Below, one piece after another: positions 11,966 through 21,500 of a stretch of 27,076 nt of DNA (its first letter is position 1; every line of letters starts with the position of its first letter). The translations under genes and the position numbers were made by a program. The notes under the pieces are model-generated. The model did no database searches. It was not told where the DNA came from and saw nothing but the letters and a program-made list of their open reading frames with translations. The stretch is from Pelargonium nanum (taxonomy: Eukaryota > Streptophyta > Magnoliopsida > Geraniales > Geraniaceae), in assembly GCA_036897485.1 (NCBI GenBank), contig JAYMTF010001029.1, positions 1 to 27,076 on the forward strand, read 5' to 3'.

Positions 11966-12140
11966 TTTATATAGATGCAAGCGTCGCCGATATTAGGGTT
12001 TAGGGTTTCTCATAATGTCTGTAATTACTAAATTACCCTTACTTTGGGTCTTCACTTTTGGGCCTTTACTACATTTTCGAACTTGCATTTATTATTGAGG
12101 CCCGGTACTCTTAGAATTTGACTGTTAGCCCATAGCCCAC
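11966..12140 (-). promoter_or_regulatory. Housekeeping-type promoter: TATA box, tandem teloboxes, site II elements
   Basis: Read on the minus strand, two TGGGCT site II elements (12139-12134 and 12132-12127) and a GGCCCA element (about 12063-12058) precede tandem AAACCCTAAACCCTAA teloboxes (about 12008-11993) and CTATATAAAC (TATATAAA at 11973-11966). A start would be expected near 11935-11945. Telobox plus site II is typical of plant ribosomal-protein, translation and snoRNA-cluster genes. The sequence elements are seen; promoter activity is inferred. Confidence 0.5.
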
Positions 12141-12159
12141 TATAAGGGTAAAAACAAGA

Positions 12160-12518
12160 TAACTTAGAAGTGTGTCATGTTTGTGTCGTGTTAAAAATTG
12201 TGTGTGCGCTATATGAAGCATTTAACACAATTACTAAATGGGTCGTGATGACCCAACACGGTTGACACAAAAAAATCAAACACAGTGCATGATAAAATCA
12301 ATGCATTTGGCACGACACAACCCAACACGTTTGACATTTTATTAGGATTAATCTACAACTATACTCTAAATTAGGCGTGTTGTGTGTGTCACAACACAAT
12401 TAATTAATCATTTGTGCGTGTTTTGGAGCCCTAACACGAACACGACACGATTACAAAATGTGTGAGCACAAGCACACTAATTTCGTATCGTGTTATGACA
12501 CGAATTGTCAGCTCTAAT
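12160..12518. mobile_element. GTGTCGTGTT-rich MITE-like repeat (hAT-like)
   Basis: The block is full of ACACGACAC/GTGTCGTGTT variants in both orientations (for example GGGTCGTGATGACCC, CACGACACAACCCAACACG, GAACACGACACGATTAC). It ends ACACGAATTGTCAGCTCTA, the complement of TAGAGCTGACAATTCGTG, a terminus of a widespread plant repeat often placed with hAT-like elements. The left end is not sharply defined. No coding sequence. A short related patch occurs at 17870-17985. Confidence 0.4.
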
Positions 12519-12933
12519 TTATTTATAGTTTAAATTAAAATGGCATAAAAATACTTATGTGTAATAGATATTTTGTGAGACGTAAAACACTAGCGGTAGA
12601 AAAATGAGTTTTGTATTTGAAGATCAGAAAAAACAAAAAAAATCAAGGTAGTACTACAAAATTTTGTTAAATACTACACAACTACACATGATTTTAGTTT
12701 TTCCCTTCTTGATTATGTAAAAAATAAAATACTTTCATGTGTTGGATTTGTATGGGAGGAGGAGGACAATCTTTTTGTATGCAAAGAGATTCAAAAAGCC
12801 TGTCCAAAAATTAAGAAAAAGAAGAAGGAAAAAAAAATGATGGGTCTCTAAATTAACAGGCTTATTCAAGCATTACAGCTTTGCTCTATCAATAACTGAT
12901 ATGCATGCACTAGACTTATAGAGTAGTGCATGC

Positions 12934-14789
12934 TCAAATATCCCATACAGGTTTCTCCAAGGTTGTGTGATCTCCATGTGATGGTAGCTGCTGCTGCTGA
13001 AAAGGGTTCATCAATGGCAGTCTATGCTGCTGCTGTTGCTGTTGCTGTTCATGCAAAATGTTCCCTTGTCTTGCACCTCCAATCCCCAAGAAATCAACTG
13101 TCATCATTGATGCTCCTGTCTGGTTCCTCTCCATCAATCCACCATTGTTTCTTGCACTATTCATGAGGCTACAAGTGCTCTCTTCTTGTCCTTGAATCTG
13201 ATTATCTCCCATGAACATGCTTGCAAACATTCCCATATCACTACTCCCATTGTGATGATCAAACATCTGTGACATCTCTTGAATTGTGGGACCTTTCTGC
13301 AACATCTGATCATGATGTTCATGTGATGATTGGAACTGAGGATCATATGGGACATTGTTTTGCTGCTGAATTGGAGCCAAGCCACTTGTGAAGCTCTTTT
13401 GCATCATTGGAGAGTTTATGGTGTTGCTTGCTGTAGCACCCATTTGAGCTGCCTTCTGGAGCAAGGCAGTGGCTGACATGTAAGCTGAGCCAGTGAGTTG
13501 ACACCCATTTTTGGTGTCTTGCAGGTAGTTGAAGCCAGAGGAGCTGTTTGAGCTCAGCTGGAGGCTTGAGGAAGATGATGAAATGGTTCTTGGACCACCA
13601 AATAGAGACCCTGAGCTGCTGGAGAACATGCCTCCTGCCATGTTCATGGACTTAAACGGGATCGGCACGAGCTCTTGAGGGAGAGATTTGAGAGGGTTTT
13701 TGGGGTCATAGGTGTTGCTGAGCTCAGACATTCCCATGGATGATGTGTTGGGGATTGATGACATGAAATCAGGACCTTGGTTGTTCTGTAAATTTGATCC
13801 CATTAGTCCTTGGTTCACTTTGTTGTTCTCTTCAGTCAGTGCATCACAAAAAGCTCTGTGGGTTATGAAACTATCTCTCCTGCACAAAACCATGAACATG
13901 AATGATCATTTGTCACAACAATTCAACCAGAACCGTAAAGAACCATCTCAACTAAAAGTTTAAGCTGATAGCTGAAGACCCAATATTTCAACTAAAAGCT
14001 TAAGCTGACAGTTGAAGGCCCAATATTTGTTTTATACTCTAACGAGAATCAGAGAAATTTACCTGGAAAAAATGGTGCCACAATCACATTTGTACTCTCT
14101 AGTACCACAGGTCTTTTGGTGAGCCTTCCAGTCTGATTGCACTGCATATTTCTTGGAGCATTTGTCACATTTCCATTTCTTTTCGCCATGTTTCCGGCTA
14201 AAATGCTTCTTGATCCCCGTAAGATCTCCCAGGGCGCGAGCGGGATTGTGATGCACACATGATGGTTCAGGGCATATGTACACTCTTTTCTTAACCTCAG
14301 TGCTTGTTCTTTGCCTCAGCTTCCATGGCAGATTGTGTCCTCTCCTGTGAAGCTGCAGGTTCTGGTCTCTTTGGAACCCTTTGTTGCAAATCTCACACAC
14401 GAATCGATTCGTTGCCATTAGAGTTGTTGGGGATAGAGCAATAACCTCAGCATTTGGATCTAAATTCACAAAAACAAACACAAAACACTATCAGTAACAT
14501 TTCAAGAAAATTATTACAAGACTCAAGAAAAGGCCTTATAGAATCTGCCTGGTGTTCCTGGTAGGTTTCTTTTCTTTTTAACAGCAGTTTGTTGTTGCTG
14601 CTGAGATGTTGAGTCATTGCTGTTGGCTGATCCACCTGGCGCCGCGGCGGCACCATGAATCAACGGTTGTTTTTCTTGATTCTGTTGGACTTCTTCTCCT
14701 GAAGAGAAGCTTCCTTCATCCCCTGAGATATTTGACATGTTTGGCACAACTTTTCTTTTCTCTTTCTGTCTCTTTTTCTTGCTAACCAA
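12934..14789 (-). CDS. INDETERMINATE DOMAIN (IDD) C2H2 zinc-finger transcription factor
   Basis: Three exons, 14789-14549, 14459-14063 and 13879-12934, encode 527 residues. The KKKRNLPGTP/DPNAEVIALSP junction spans the first splice site and is the hallmark start of the ID domain. The four fingers are visible: C102/C105/H118/H122, C143/C148/H166/H171, C178/C181/H194/C198 and C205/C207/H220/C224 (CCHH, CCHH, CCHC, CCHC). After the domain come a Ser/Asn-rich stretch, the conserved MSATALLQKAAQMG (347-360) and TVDFLGIGG (473-481) motifs, and a glutamine run (about 491-497). IDD proteins are nuclear, bind TTTGTCG-like sites and partner GRAS proteins such as SHR, SCR and DELLAs; the subfamily here is not assigned. 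Start: ATG 14789 (MVSKKKRQ) is in frame with ATG 14738 (MSNISGDEG), the N terminus usual in relatives, so the first 17 residues are uncertain. Intron 1 (89 nt) uses a GC donor; intron 2 is 183 nt. Confidence 0.94.
13948..14027. repeat. Two tandem 40-bp units in IDD intron 2
   Basis: TCAACTAAAAGTTTAAGCTG and following bases (13948-13987) are repeated at 13988-14027 with a few substitutions. The motif 'CTAAAAGCTTAAGCTGA...GAAGGCCCAATATTTGTTTTATACTC' is a dispersed plant repeat that I have seen near insertion remnants. The duplication makes up nearly half of the 183-nt intron. Confidence 0.75.
14460..14549 (-). other. GC-AG intron 1 of the IDD gene (intron bases 14548-14460)
   Basis: The exon ends ACACCAG and the intron starts GCAGAT, ending GAATTTAG before ATCCAAATG. 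The conserved LPGTP-DPNAEV junction fixes both sites. Reading on past the GC meets an in-frame TGA before any GT, so no ordinary GT donor can replace it. Confidence 0.8.
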
Positions 14790-14943
14790 ACAATCCTATT
14801 GTTTTCCTTCTTGTTCAAGATCAAGAATCTGAGATATTCATTAGAGGGAAGACAAAAAAAAAACAGAGAAGTTAATGATCAATTGTGCTTCATATTTGTG
14901 GTTTGTGAGAGTATGATCATAGGGACTTGGTCTTTTCTATGGA

Positions 14944-14949
14944 TTTATA
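14944..14949 (-). promoter_or_regulatory. TATA box of the IDD gene
   Basis: The minus strand reads GAGTATAAATCC about 155 bp upstream of the ATG at 14789. A start about 30 bp downstream (near 14915) would give a 5'-UTR of roughly 125 nt containing purine-rich GAAGAGAG-like and A-rich stretches. No in-frame or upstream ATG analysis was decisive. Confidence 0.45.
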
Positions 14950-15005
14950 CTCAAAAGAGACAATTGCTAGGCTATGTCACTACCCACAAACACAAGTGCT
15001 CTTGA

Positions 15006-15640
15006 GATGGGTTGATGGATATTAAATTGGCTATAATATATAATTGACAAGCTAGTATATTTACAAAACCCAGGTTTGTTACTGTTTTGTGATTGAGAGT
15101 GATTCAATTTATAAATAAATGAAGTCTTCAATTTGTTGTAGTTTATTGTATGGTGTCCATTGAAGTTAATATATGATTGTCACTTTCATTTATGTATTGC
15201 ATATTTGGGGATGATATGACATGCCACTAGGACTTGTTTGATAGGAATGTAAATATTTTTTTACTGAAGTAGAGTCTGCTCTAAGAAACCCTCCAAATCT
15301 TTGGTACTAATGTAGAAGGTACATTCACTAGAAAAAAAAATTATATATATATATATATATATACACACGGAGGTGAGTCAGAGTTACTTAACGAGTAGTT
15401 AGACACACATGTAGGTGAGTCAGACGTACTTAACGGTGAGTTAGACATTTAAAATGACGCAATGTTAAGAATGAAAAACATAGTTGAGAGAGAGTGTGTG
15501 ACTAGTAAAAAACAATGAGATAGATGAGATTTAGTTACAATTTCATTTCATTCGCTGATTCTGTCTAGTTCGTCTCTTAGTTATAGTTTTTCTGAATAGT
15601 GTAAACTAGAAAGGGACAATAAGAATCTAGTTAACTCATT
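15006..15640. other. Upstream region of the IDD gene: microsatellite and 42-bp tandem repeats
   Basis: AT-rich promoter-distal sequence without coding content. It contains an (AT)n run at 15342-15363 passing into ACACAC, then two copies of a 42-bp unit beginning AGGTGAGTCAGA at 15371 and 15413 (the second drifting after about 30 bp). Nothing else was identified. Confidence 0.6.
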
Positions 15641-15649
15641 CATGCATCC

Positions 15650-16042
15650 TTTTCTACGGGCTATTGTGCAGTTATGTCGATCAAGGTCTTTCCTAACGGG
15701 GCTCGTTGCTCGAAACAGTGTAACTAAGGGTTCGGCGGGAGTTTATACAAATTCCTGCGTCCAAGGTTAACAGAAACTTCCTTGTTCCGACGCGTAACGG
15801 TTCAAATGGGAGACATTTGACTATATTAAAAGAGTTATAGTTACTTCCGGAGTTTACCCGCACTTATTCACTTTGGCATTCAGAGCACTGAGCAGAAATC
15901 ACATTACGTTAGCATCTGTAAGGACCATCACAATGCTTTATTCTAATTAAACAGTTGAACTCTCCTCGTTCATACCAGTTCCAAGTCGATTGTTCAACGC
16001 TCGGGGAAGCTCCCCTCAAGAAGGTCGCTCCCAGTCCGCTAA
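15650..16042 (-). pseudogene. Decayed fragment of nuclear 25S rRNA
   Basis: On the minus strand, 16042 downward reads GCGGACTGGGAGCGACCTTC, then GCTTCCCCGAGCGTTGAACAATCGACTTGGAACTGG, AACTGTTTAATTAGAATAAAGCATTG, GATGCTAACGTAATGTGATTTCTGC, CAGTGCTCTGAATG and GCGGGTAAACTCCGG-AGTAACTATAACTC. This follows plant 25S rRNA around 'CGAACAGTCGACTCAGAACTGG ... GCATTGCGATGG ... CAGTGCTCTGAATGTCAAAGTGAA ... GGCGGGAGTAACTATGACTC'. The match is firm for 15808-16042 and weak below that. Most differences are C-to-T or G-to-A, with a short deletion after GTGAA. It is not a functional rRNA: no 18S, 5.8S or rDNA spacer is nearby. It may be an old rDNA insertion or transposed copy. Confidence 0.85.
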
Positions 16043-16059
16043 CAAACTGCAAATTGTAT

Positions 16060-18340
16060 TGAACATCACTCTTACGCGTCATAACAAATTATCACCGTAC
16101 AGACACATGACAGACAAACTAGATTTAGGTTTTAACCAAAAACTTTTACTTAAAAAAGTTACCAAAAATAGAAAGCATAATGGAGAAGAATCAATCTCAT
16201 AGGAAACATCAAAGTAAAGCAAATAAGTAATGTTAGATACATTCAAGTTTTGTGTCTGGGTGTCGTTTTATGTTGTCATTAGCATAAGCTGAGGATATTA
16301 TAAGACCAACGGTGCCGAACTCTTTTGTCGCATTGGTCAAAACGACTGAAAGCGAGCCAAACAAGTCAGTGTCGTTTTGTTTACAAATTTACCAAAACAC
16401 TAATTAACTATAATAGTGACATAAAAGATGTTGCTCCTCCTTTGTTTTCTAGGTTCATTTTCAATTTAATACTAACGACCTTGCCTAAGCTTATTATAAT
16501 TATCCTTTTTTTAAAACATAAAACCCCCCCAAAAAAATGCTTATATGCACCATGTAAACATTTGTCATAATTCCACTATATTTTAAACATAAAATTATGA
16601 CACAAATTGTATTGGGTCTTCTAAATTTTTTTTTTCTAAATTGAAAATAGTTAAAGAACTCAATTATAATTTAATATTACATTTCAAAATAGTGTTTGTT
16701 TATCCAGTAAATCTTTCATTTAATTATTCGTATTTAGTCTCAAGTAAAACAAATTTGGCAGCATGAGAAACACTTGATAATGTTACGAAGGATCTAGTCC
16801 ATTTCATATTTAGTTCAAAGGTACATGAACAAAATAATGTTGAGCGACCGAGAATAAATTGAAATTTTCAATAACTATTGTGAAATAATTTTCTAGACCA
16901 AAACATGATTTTTTTAGGAGATTTAATTTCCATGATTACCTTGTTTTTGTATGGGTATATTCCTACTCTTGATAATTACCAAAATAAAATAAAAGCATAG
17001 GTTACAAAACGAGAAACAACAAGGAGACAGAAGTTAGAATTTAAATGAAACCATAGACTATATATATATATGATTTATAGTCAAAATTAATGGAAGAGCA
17101 TGACCATATGTCACACCCAATTATGCATAAAATGATTTTAGTATTTAAACTAGTTAATTAATTGTTAATATGGGTTGATTTGATCAATGACAAAGAAGAG
17201 AACTTCGTAAATATCGATGAAGATCGATAATTTTGATGAACTAAACATCAACACAACAACGTAAGGACAAAAATATTCCCAACATTATTAAGGTTTATTT
17301 GAATTATTAATTAATTATTGAATAAAATCATGAATAAAACGACGAGCAAAGCATCAGCTGGATGTGAATTAGTGACCCAGTTTGGTGCTAATTGACACAA
17401 GCTAAGGAATTCCTTGGATAATAAAACCAACTAATAAGACGGCCATCACTTTTCAATTTTCATCTCTCTCTCTCTCTAAAATTATATAATTCATTTTCCC
17501 AACCAAATTATTTTATGTTTGATGAATATGATATTTTAGGTCGAACAAAAAAGTGGCAATCTATCGGTTTTGAAAAGGACACGCTTGTGAAGAAACGAAT
17601 TTAGAATTTGTTTTTTTATTATCAAATTATTGCAGAAAAAATATATTTGGGAGGAAAGAAAAGAAATTTAATAATCTTATATGAATGAATACAATGACTA
17701 AACACCAAGGCATGTTTGATCAAGCGGTTTAAGCGTTTTGGATTTCTTTTGAGTTATCGGGTCGTGCCTCCATGGGGTGGGGTTATGGGTTAAAAGGAGA
17801 GAGCTACCCCACAACGATGTGATAGACAATATCTACAGAATGAACACAACCTATTTAGTTATCATATTAAACATTTCACGTTCACATTTTGTGTTCACCA
17901 TCATATCGTGTTCGTGTTGAATCGTGCGATATGTAATCAACATTCAACTGTCACACACGTGTTACCGACTCTACTTCACAAAACTCGAAGATGTCCTGTA
18001 AGAGCTGAAATTAATTGGAAATGGTTTGTTCATAAGAATAAAAATAATGAAAAATGAAATTGGAGGAATAAAATGATATTTTTATATTAAAATATTTTTA
18101 TTTTGGTCTATTTTTTTCTGCTTCTAGTTATGATTTTTGCGGTTCATTATTTCAGTCAAATTTTTCCTAATGTCAAATTCTTTTTCTTTATCTTTTTCAA
18201 TCCTTCAGGCTACAGTAAAATTGATAACACTAGAATGAAAAGAAAAAAAAAGAAAAAATTAGAATTGTATTGTGTATATATACATTTTAAGTCAAGTCTC
18301 CTAAAAATATTTAATCTTTTTTTTTTTCATTTTATAGACT
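16060..18340. other. AT-rich intergenic region between the rRNA fragment and LD
   Basis: No coding exon could be supported. It holds a (TA)n run near 17060, a (CT)n run at about 17463-17476, the second SINE-like block near 17714-17820, and a short 'CGTGTTCGTGTTG' patch at 17870-17985 related to the repeat at 12160-12518. The region just downstream of LD is poly-T/poly-A rich and may contain its cleavage signals. Confidence 0.5.
17712..17820 (+). repeat. SINE-like block, copy 2
   Basis: TGATCAAGCGGTTTAAGCG resembles a tRNA-type A box. It is followed by GCGTTTTGGATTTCTTTTGAG and TCGGGTCG, which match copy 1 (1090-1122). Copy 2 has an extra stretch (CATGGGGTGGGGTTATGGG and more) before the shared ACAACGATGTG. 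Assignment as a SINE is tentative. Confidence 0.3.
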
Positions 18341-18588
18341 AACATGTGACGTCAAAAACCAATACAAATGGTGGACTCACAATCAGAGCCCAAATATCTT
18401 CTCAACTTCATGTGTTGGGTCTAGATAGAACAGCCCACCATTGTGGACTCAGAAGATCAAGTTCAATTTTTTTCTCTTTTTTGCCTTTCTTTTTGCTCAC
18501 ATGACCATTGCATAACCCATTGAAGAAGACCATGCATGGTATATTATTGTGAGACCACTCTTTCAATGCCATTCCGGCAACCAGTGTC
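18340..18588 (-). other. Probable 3'-UTR of LD
   Basis: Non-coding sequence after the LD stop. On the minus strand it includes an A/G-rich run (about 18490-18465, complement of TTTTTTCTCTTTTTTGCC). No unambiguous AATAAA was found, so the end is estimated. Confidence 0.35.
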
Positions 18589-21500
18589 TCACCGTCTCCG
18601 TTCCCGGTCACGCCATCGTCTATTCCCGTGCGTGCAGTTATTGTCCGTCCAGTATCCAGGAGCGTTCCGTTGCCTGGACCTCTCGGGTCTTCTATAGTTA
18701 CGGTCATGATTCATTCGGGGTTGCTCCATCAAGTTCCTTCCCAACGAATACTCCGGTGACCTACGAGGACTATTATCCGGACTCCAAGATTCAAATTCTT
18801 CTTCACCGGCGTACTCGTTTCTCTCCCAAGAAGGACCTGGCTGCATCGGAGGCTGCACTTGCACATGCCCTCCAATGTACGCGTTGTAACCGTTTTGATC
18901 AGCTTGAAACCGAGGATTTGATGCCAAACCCTGCCTAGCTATCCAATACTCCGAGTCAGGGCCGGGATTTTCAACTGACGGCCTAGTTGGGTACGAGGGG
19001 ATATACGAGTCTGGATAGTGAGGTGGTCGAGATAGAGGCTGCATTGCTCGTGAATACTCAGATACTGGATACGAAACTGGTGATCTCTCCCGTTGACTCA
19101 ATGTGATGGGCACAGGTGCTGCCCTGCCAATATTTAAGCTTTCGTGCTGCAACGAATTCATGGCTGGTGTTTGTGAAAACGAAGAATTGGCGGATATGAT
19201 CTGATGATGAGTAGAATAAACGGGAAGTTGTTGCTTTTCCGGCATCACTACCGGGAGCTGTTGGGACAATAATGGCACATTTGTCGGGTGTTGCTGTAAT
19301 GCGACATTTGTAGCTTGAACTTGGGGTTGCGCTAAATATGCAGCAGGAGTTGATTCGTAACGAGTACTGTTGGGCACTGCAGCTTGTTTCGTAAACGGAT
19401 TCTTTGCTACCTCTGGTTTCCATCCACTCTGCACGCACGAGAAACACAGAACTTCCATCAATAAGCAACTCGGGGAAAAATATACGAACATTTATAATAC
19501 GATAACTAGCATTGTAATTAGCAAACAATAACAATGAACTTAAGGGTTCACCCTGAGCCATTGTTGAACTTAAATGCCAAATGTAGAAACTTAAATGGAA
19601 TGTATAAAATCCCAAAATGCCATATAGAAACTTAACCAATGGCATACCCCAGTTTCAGATTTCACTAACCCTAAATTGGTTGCTACTGAATTACATGTTT
19701 ATACTGAACCATCACCATGACTAAATCGCAAAACGCTTTTTGTTCAGAGACTCGTGTTTTTCTGTCCAAATTTTTGCCATATACGCTCACGGTGTTCGAT
19801 TTTACTGTCCCTTATATTATAGGTGAAGTGCAAATAAAGCAACCCATGATAAAATTGGAAACAGAAGTTTTTTATTTGCGGGAATATGAAATTGACATAT
19901 TTTGCAGTATGAGCCCAGGTCACGCACCGTTCCAGGATTGCTTGAAGGAGTTGGGGAAGGAAGAGAAACTTCAATCTTCTCCTCTACTTTTGCCCCAAAC
20001 CCATTTGCAGTACCAGGCAAGCCAACCCCACCAGTTTTGATCATATCAAGCAGCTTCACAGTATCTTCACCGGATAGGTTACCAGCTTGACCGGAAGTCA
20101 GGGCAAAAACCAATTCTGGATTTTTTAGCAGAACTGCAAGCAACTCAAGATCTGGTTCTGGAGCGCTTGCATTACCAACTATGGAGGCCGGTGCCGAAGA
20201 AATAGGCACTTCCTCTGGGACAGCCTGCTGTGTCTGACTTGGGGAAACCTGTGATTCAGTAACATCAGCATCGGGAAGCTGTTCGGTTGGAATTTCAGTG
20301 GTTAAACTGTCATCGTAATCCATTTCGACATCCCACGGTTCTTTGGGATTTGAAGGTATCTCCAAAGGTGTGTGATAGACAGTTTCCTTCTCGCGACGGT
20401 TTCTGTTTCTCTGAACTTCAACCTCCTTGCTGCTCTCCCCACCACCAACTCTCCAGATACTTTGTAGTTCCATTTCTGCAGAAAGGGCACAAAAGGCTGA
20501 AATCCACAGGGAATCTTACTCAACAATAAAGAGAAACGCATCCATTAATCACATTAAGTACAAGGAGAATCCCTGGCAGAACAAGCTAAAAATAAAACAA
20601 ATTTCAGTCACCAAAAAGAAAATTTCTACTTTTGCTTCGATTGAAAGCGCATGAAATGGCAATCATATCAATGATCAGATAAATTGAAACTAGGAAAGAA
20701 CAATAAAGAGTGGTGATTCCAAGAATTCAATGACAACCAATATTTTCCATTGACCTGAAAAAGTGACTACTGAATATCATTAGTCACCAGAACATAGTCA
20801 CATCAAAGACCTGTTCCATTATCACACAATTAGCATGGATTAACACATCTGTATAAGGAACCCTGTGCAAATTTTCCAGATTTCCATGGTTAACATGGAT
20901 TAGTAAATCCAGATAATGGAACCTGTGCCAATATTTGGCATTTCTCAGTTAACATGGATATTAGCAATGAGCTGTAAGCAATGTTGGATTTCGACCAGAT
21001 GACAGTGATAGGTAAATCAATGACATTTGATTTGGTGTGACCGCAATCTGCATCCACTGTACACATGTTCATCATGTTACCTTATGGCTTACAAATTTAG
21101 CCTGCTTCAGTTGATTAGTAGTTGCTTTATATAGTGAACCACACTATTGAGAACACGTCTGGCCCTGAAAATGTGATGCAGAAAAAACATGCATCTTACT
21201 ATCATTTTCAGTTAACCTCGAATCTCTTACCAAAAGATAAAAGTTCCACAAGTTCACTCGTGTGCAGAAAATTCATATAGGGCATTTGAACAACACACAA
21301 ACGGAAAGATCCAATTTTGAGTTCCATTTGATGTAAAGCAGAGCCCCACAATATCACATAAGTGAATATAAAACAGTCCAAAATTTTGTATGACCATCTG
21401 TTGTCTATGGAAAAGAACACTATTACACCCTCTTTAAATAAATCAAAGTTTCATCTGGCATATAAACACCCACTTTGAATCTTCAGCATCAATTAAGCAA

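Noticed and set aside
12930-13166. Plus-strand reading frame of 78 codons rich in Ala/Val opposite the IDD gene.
   Set aside because: It is the complement of the CAG/Gln-rich IDD coding sequence, a shadow frame.
15990-16202. Plus-strand reading frame of 70 codons.
   Set aside because: Its first part is antisense to the 25S rRNA fragment, and the remainder is AT-rich with no recognisable domain.
18549-18938. Plus-strand reading frame of 129 codons opposite LD.
   Set aside because: It is antisense to the GC-richer last LD exon, whose frame is supported by homology to LD's C terminus.
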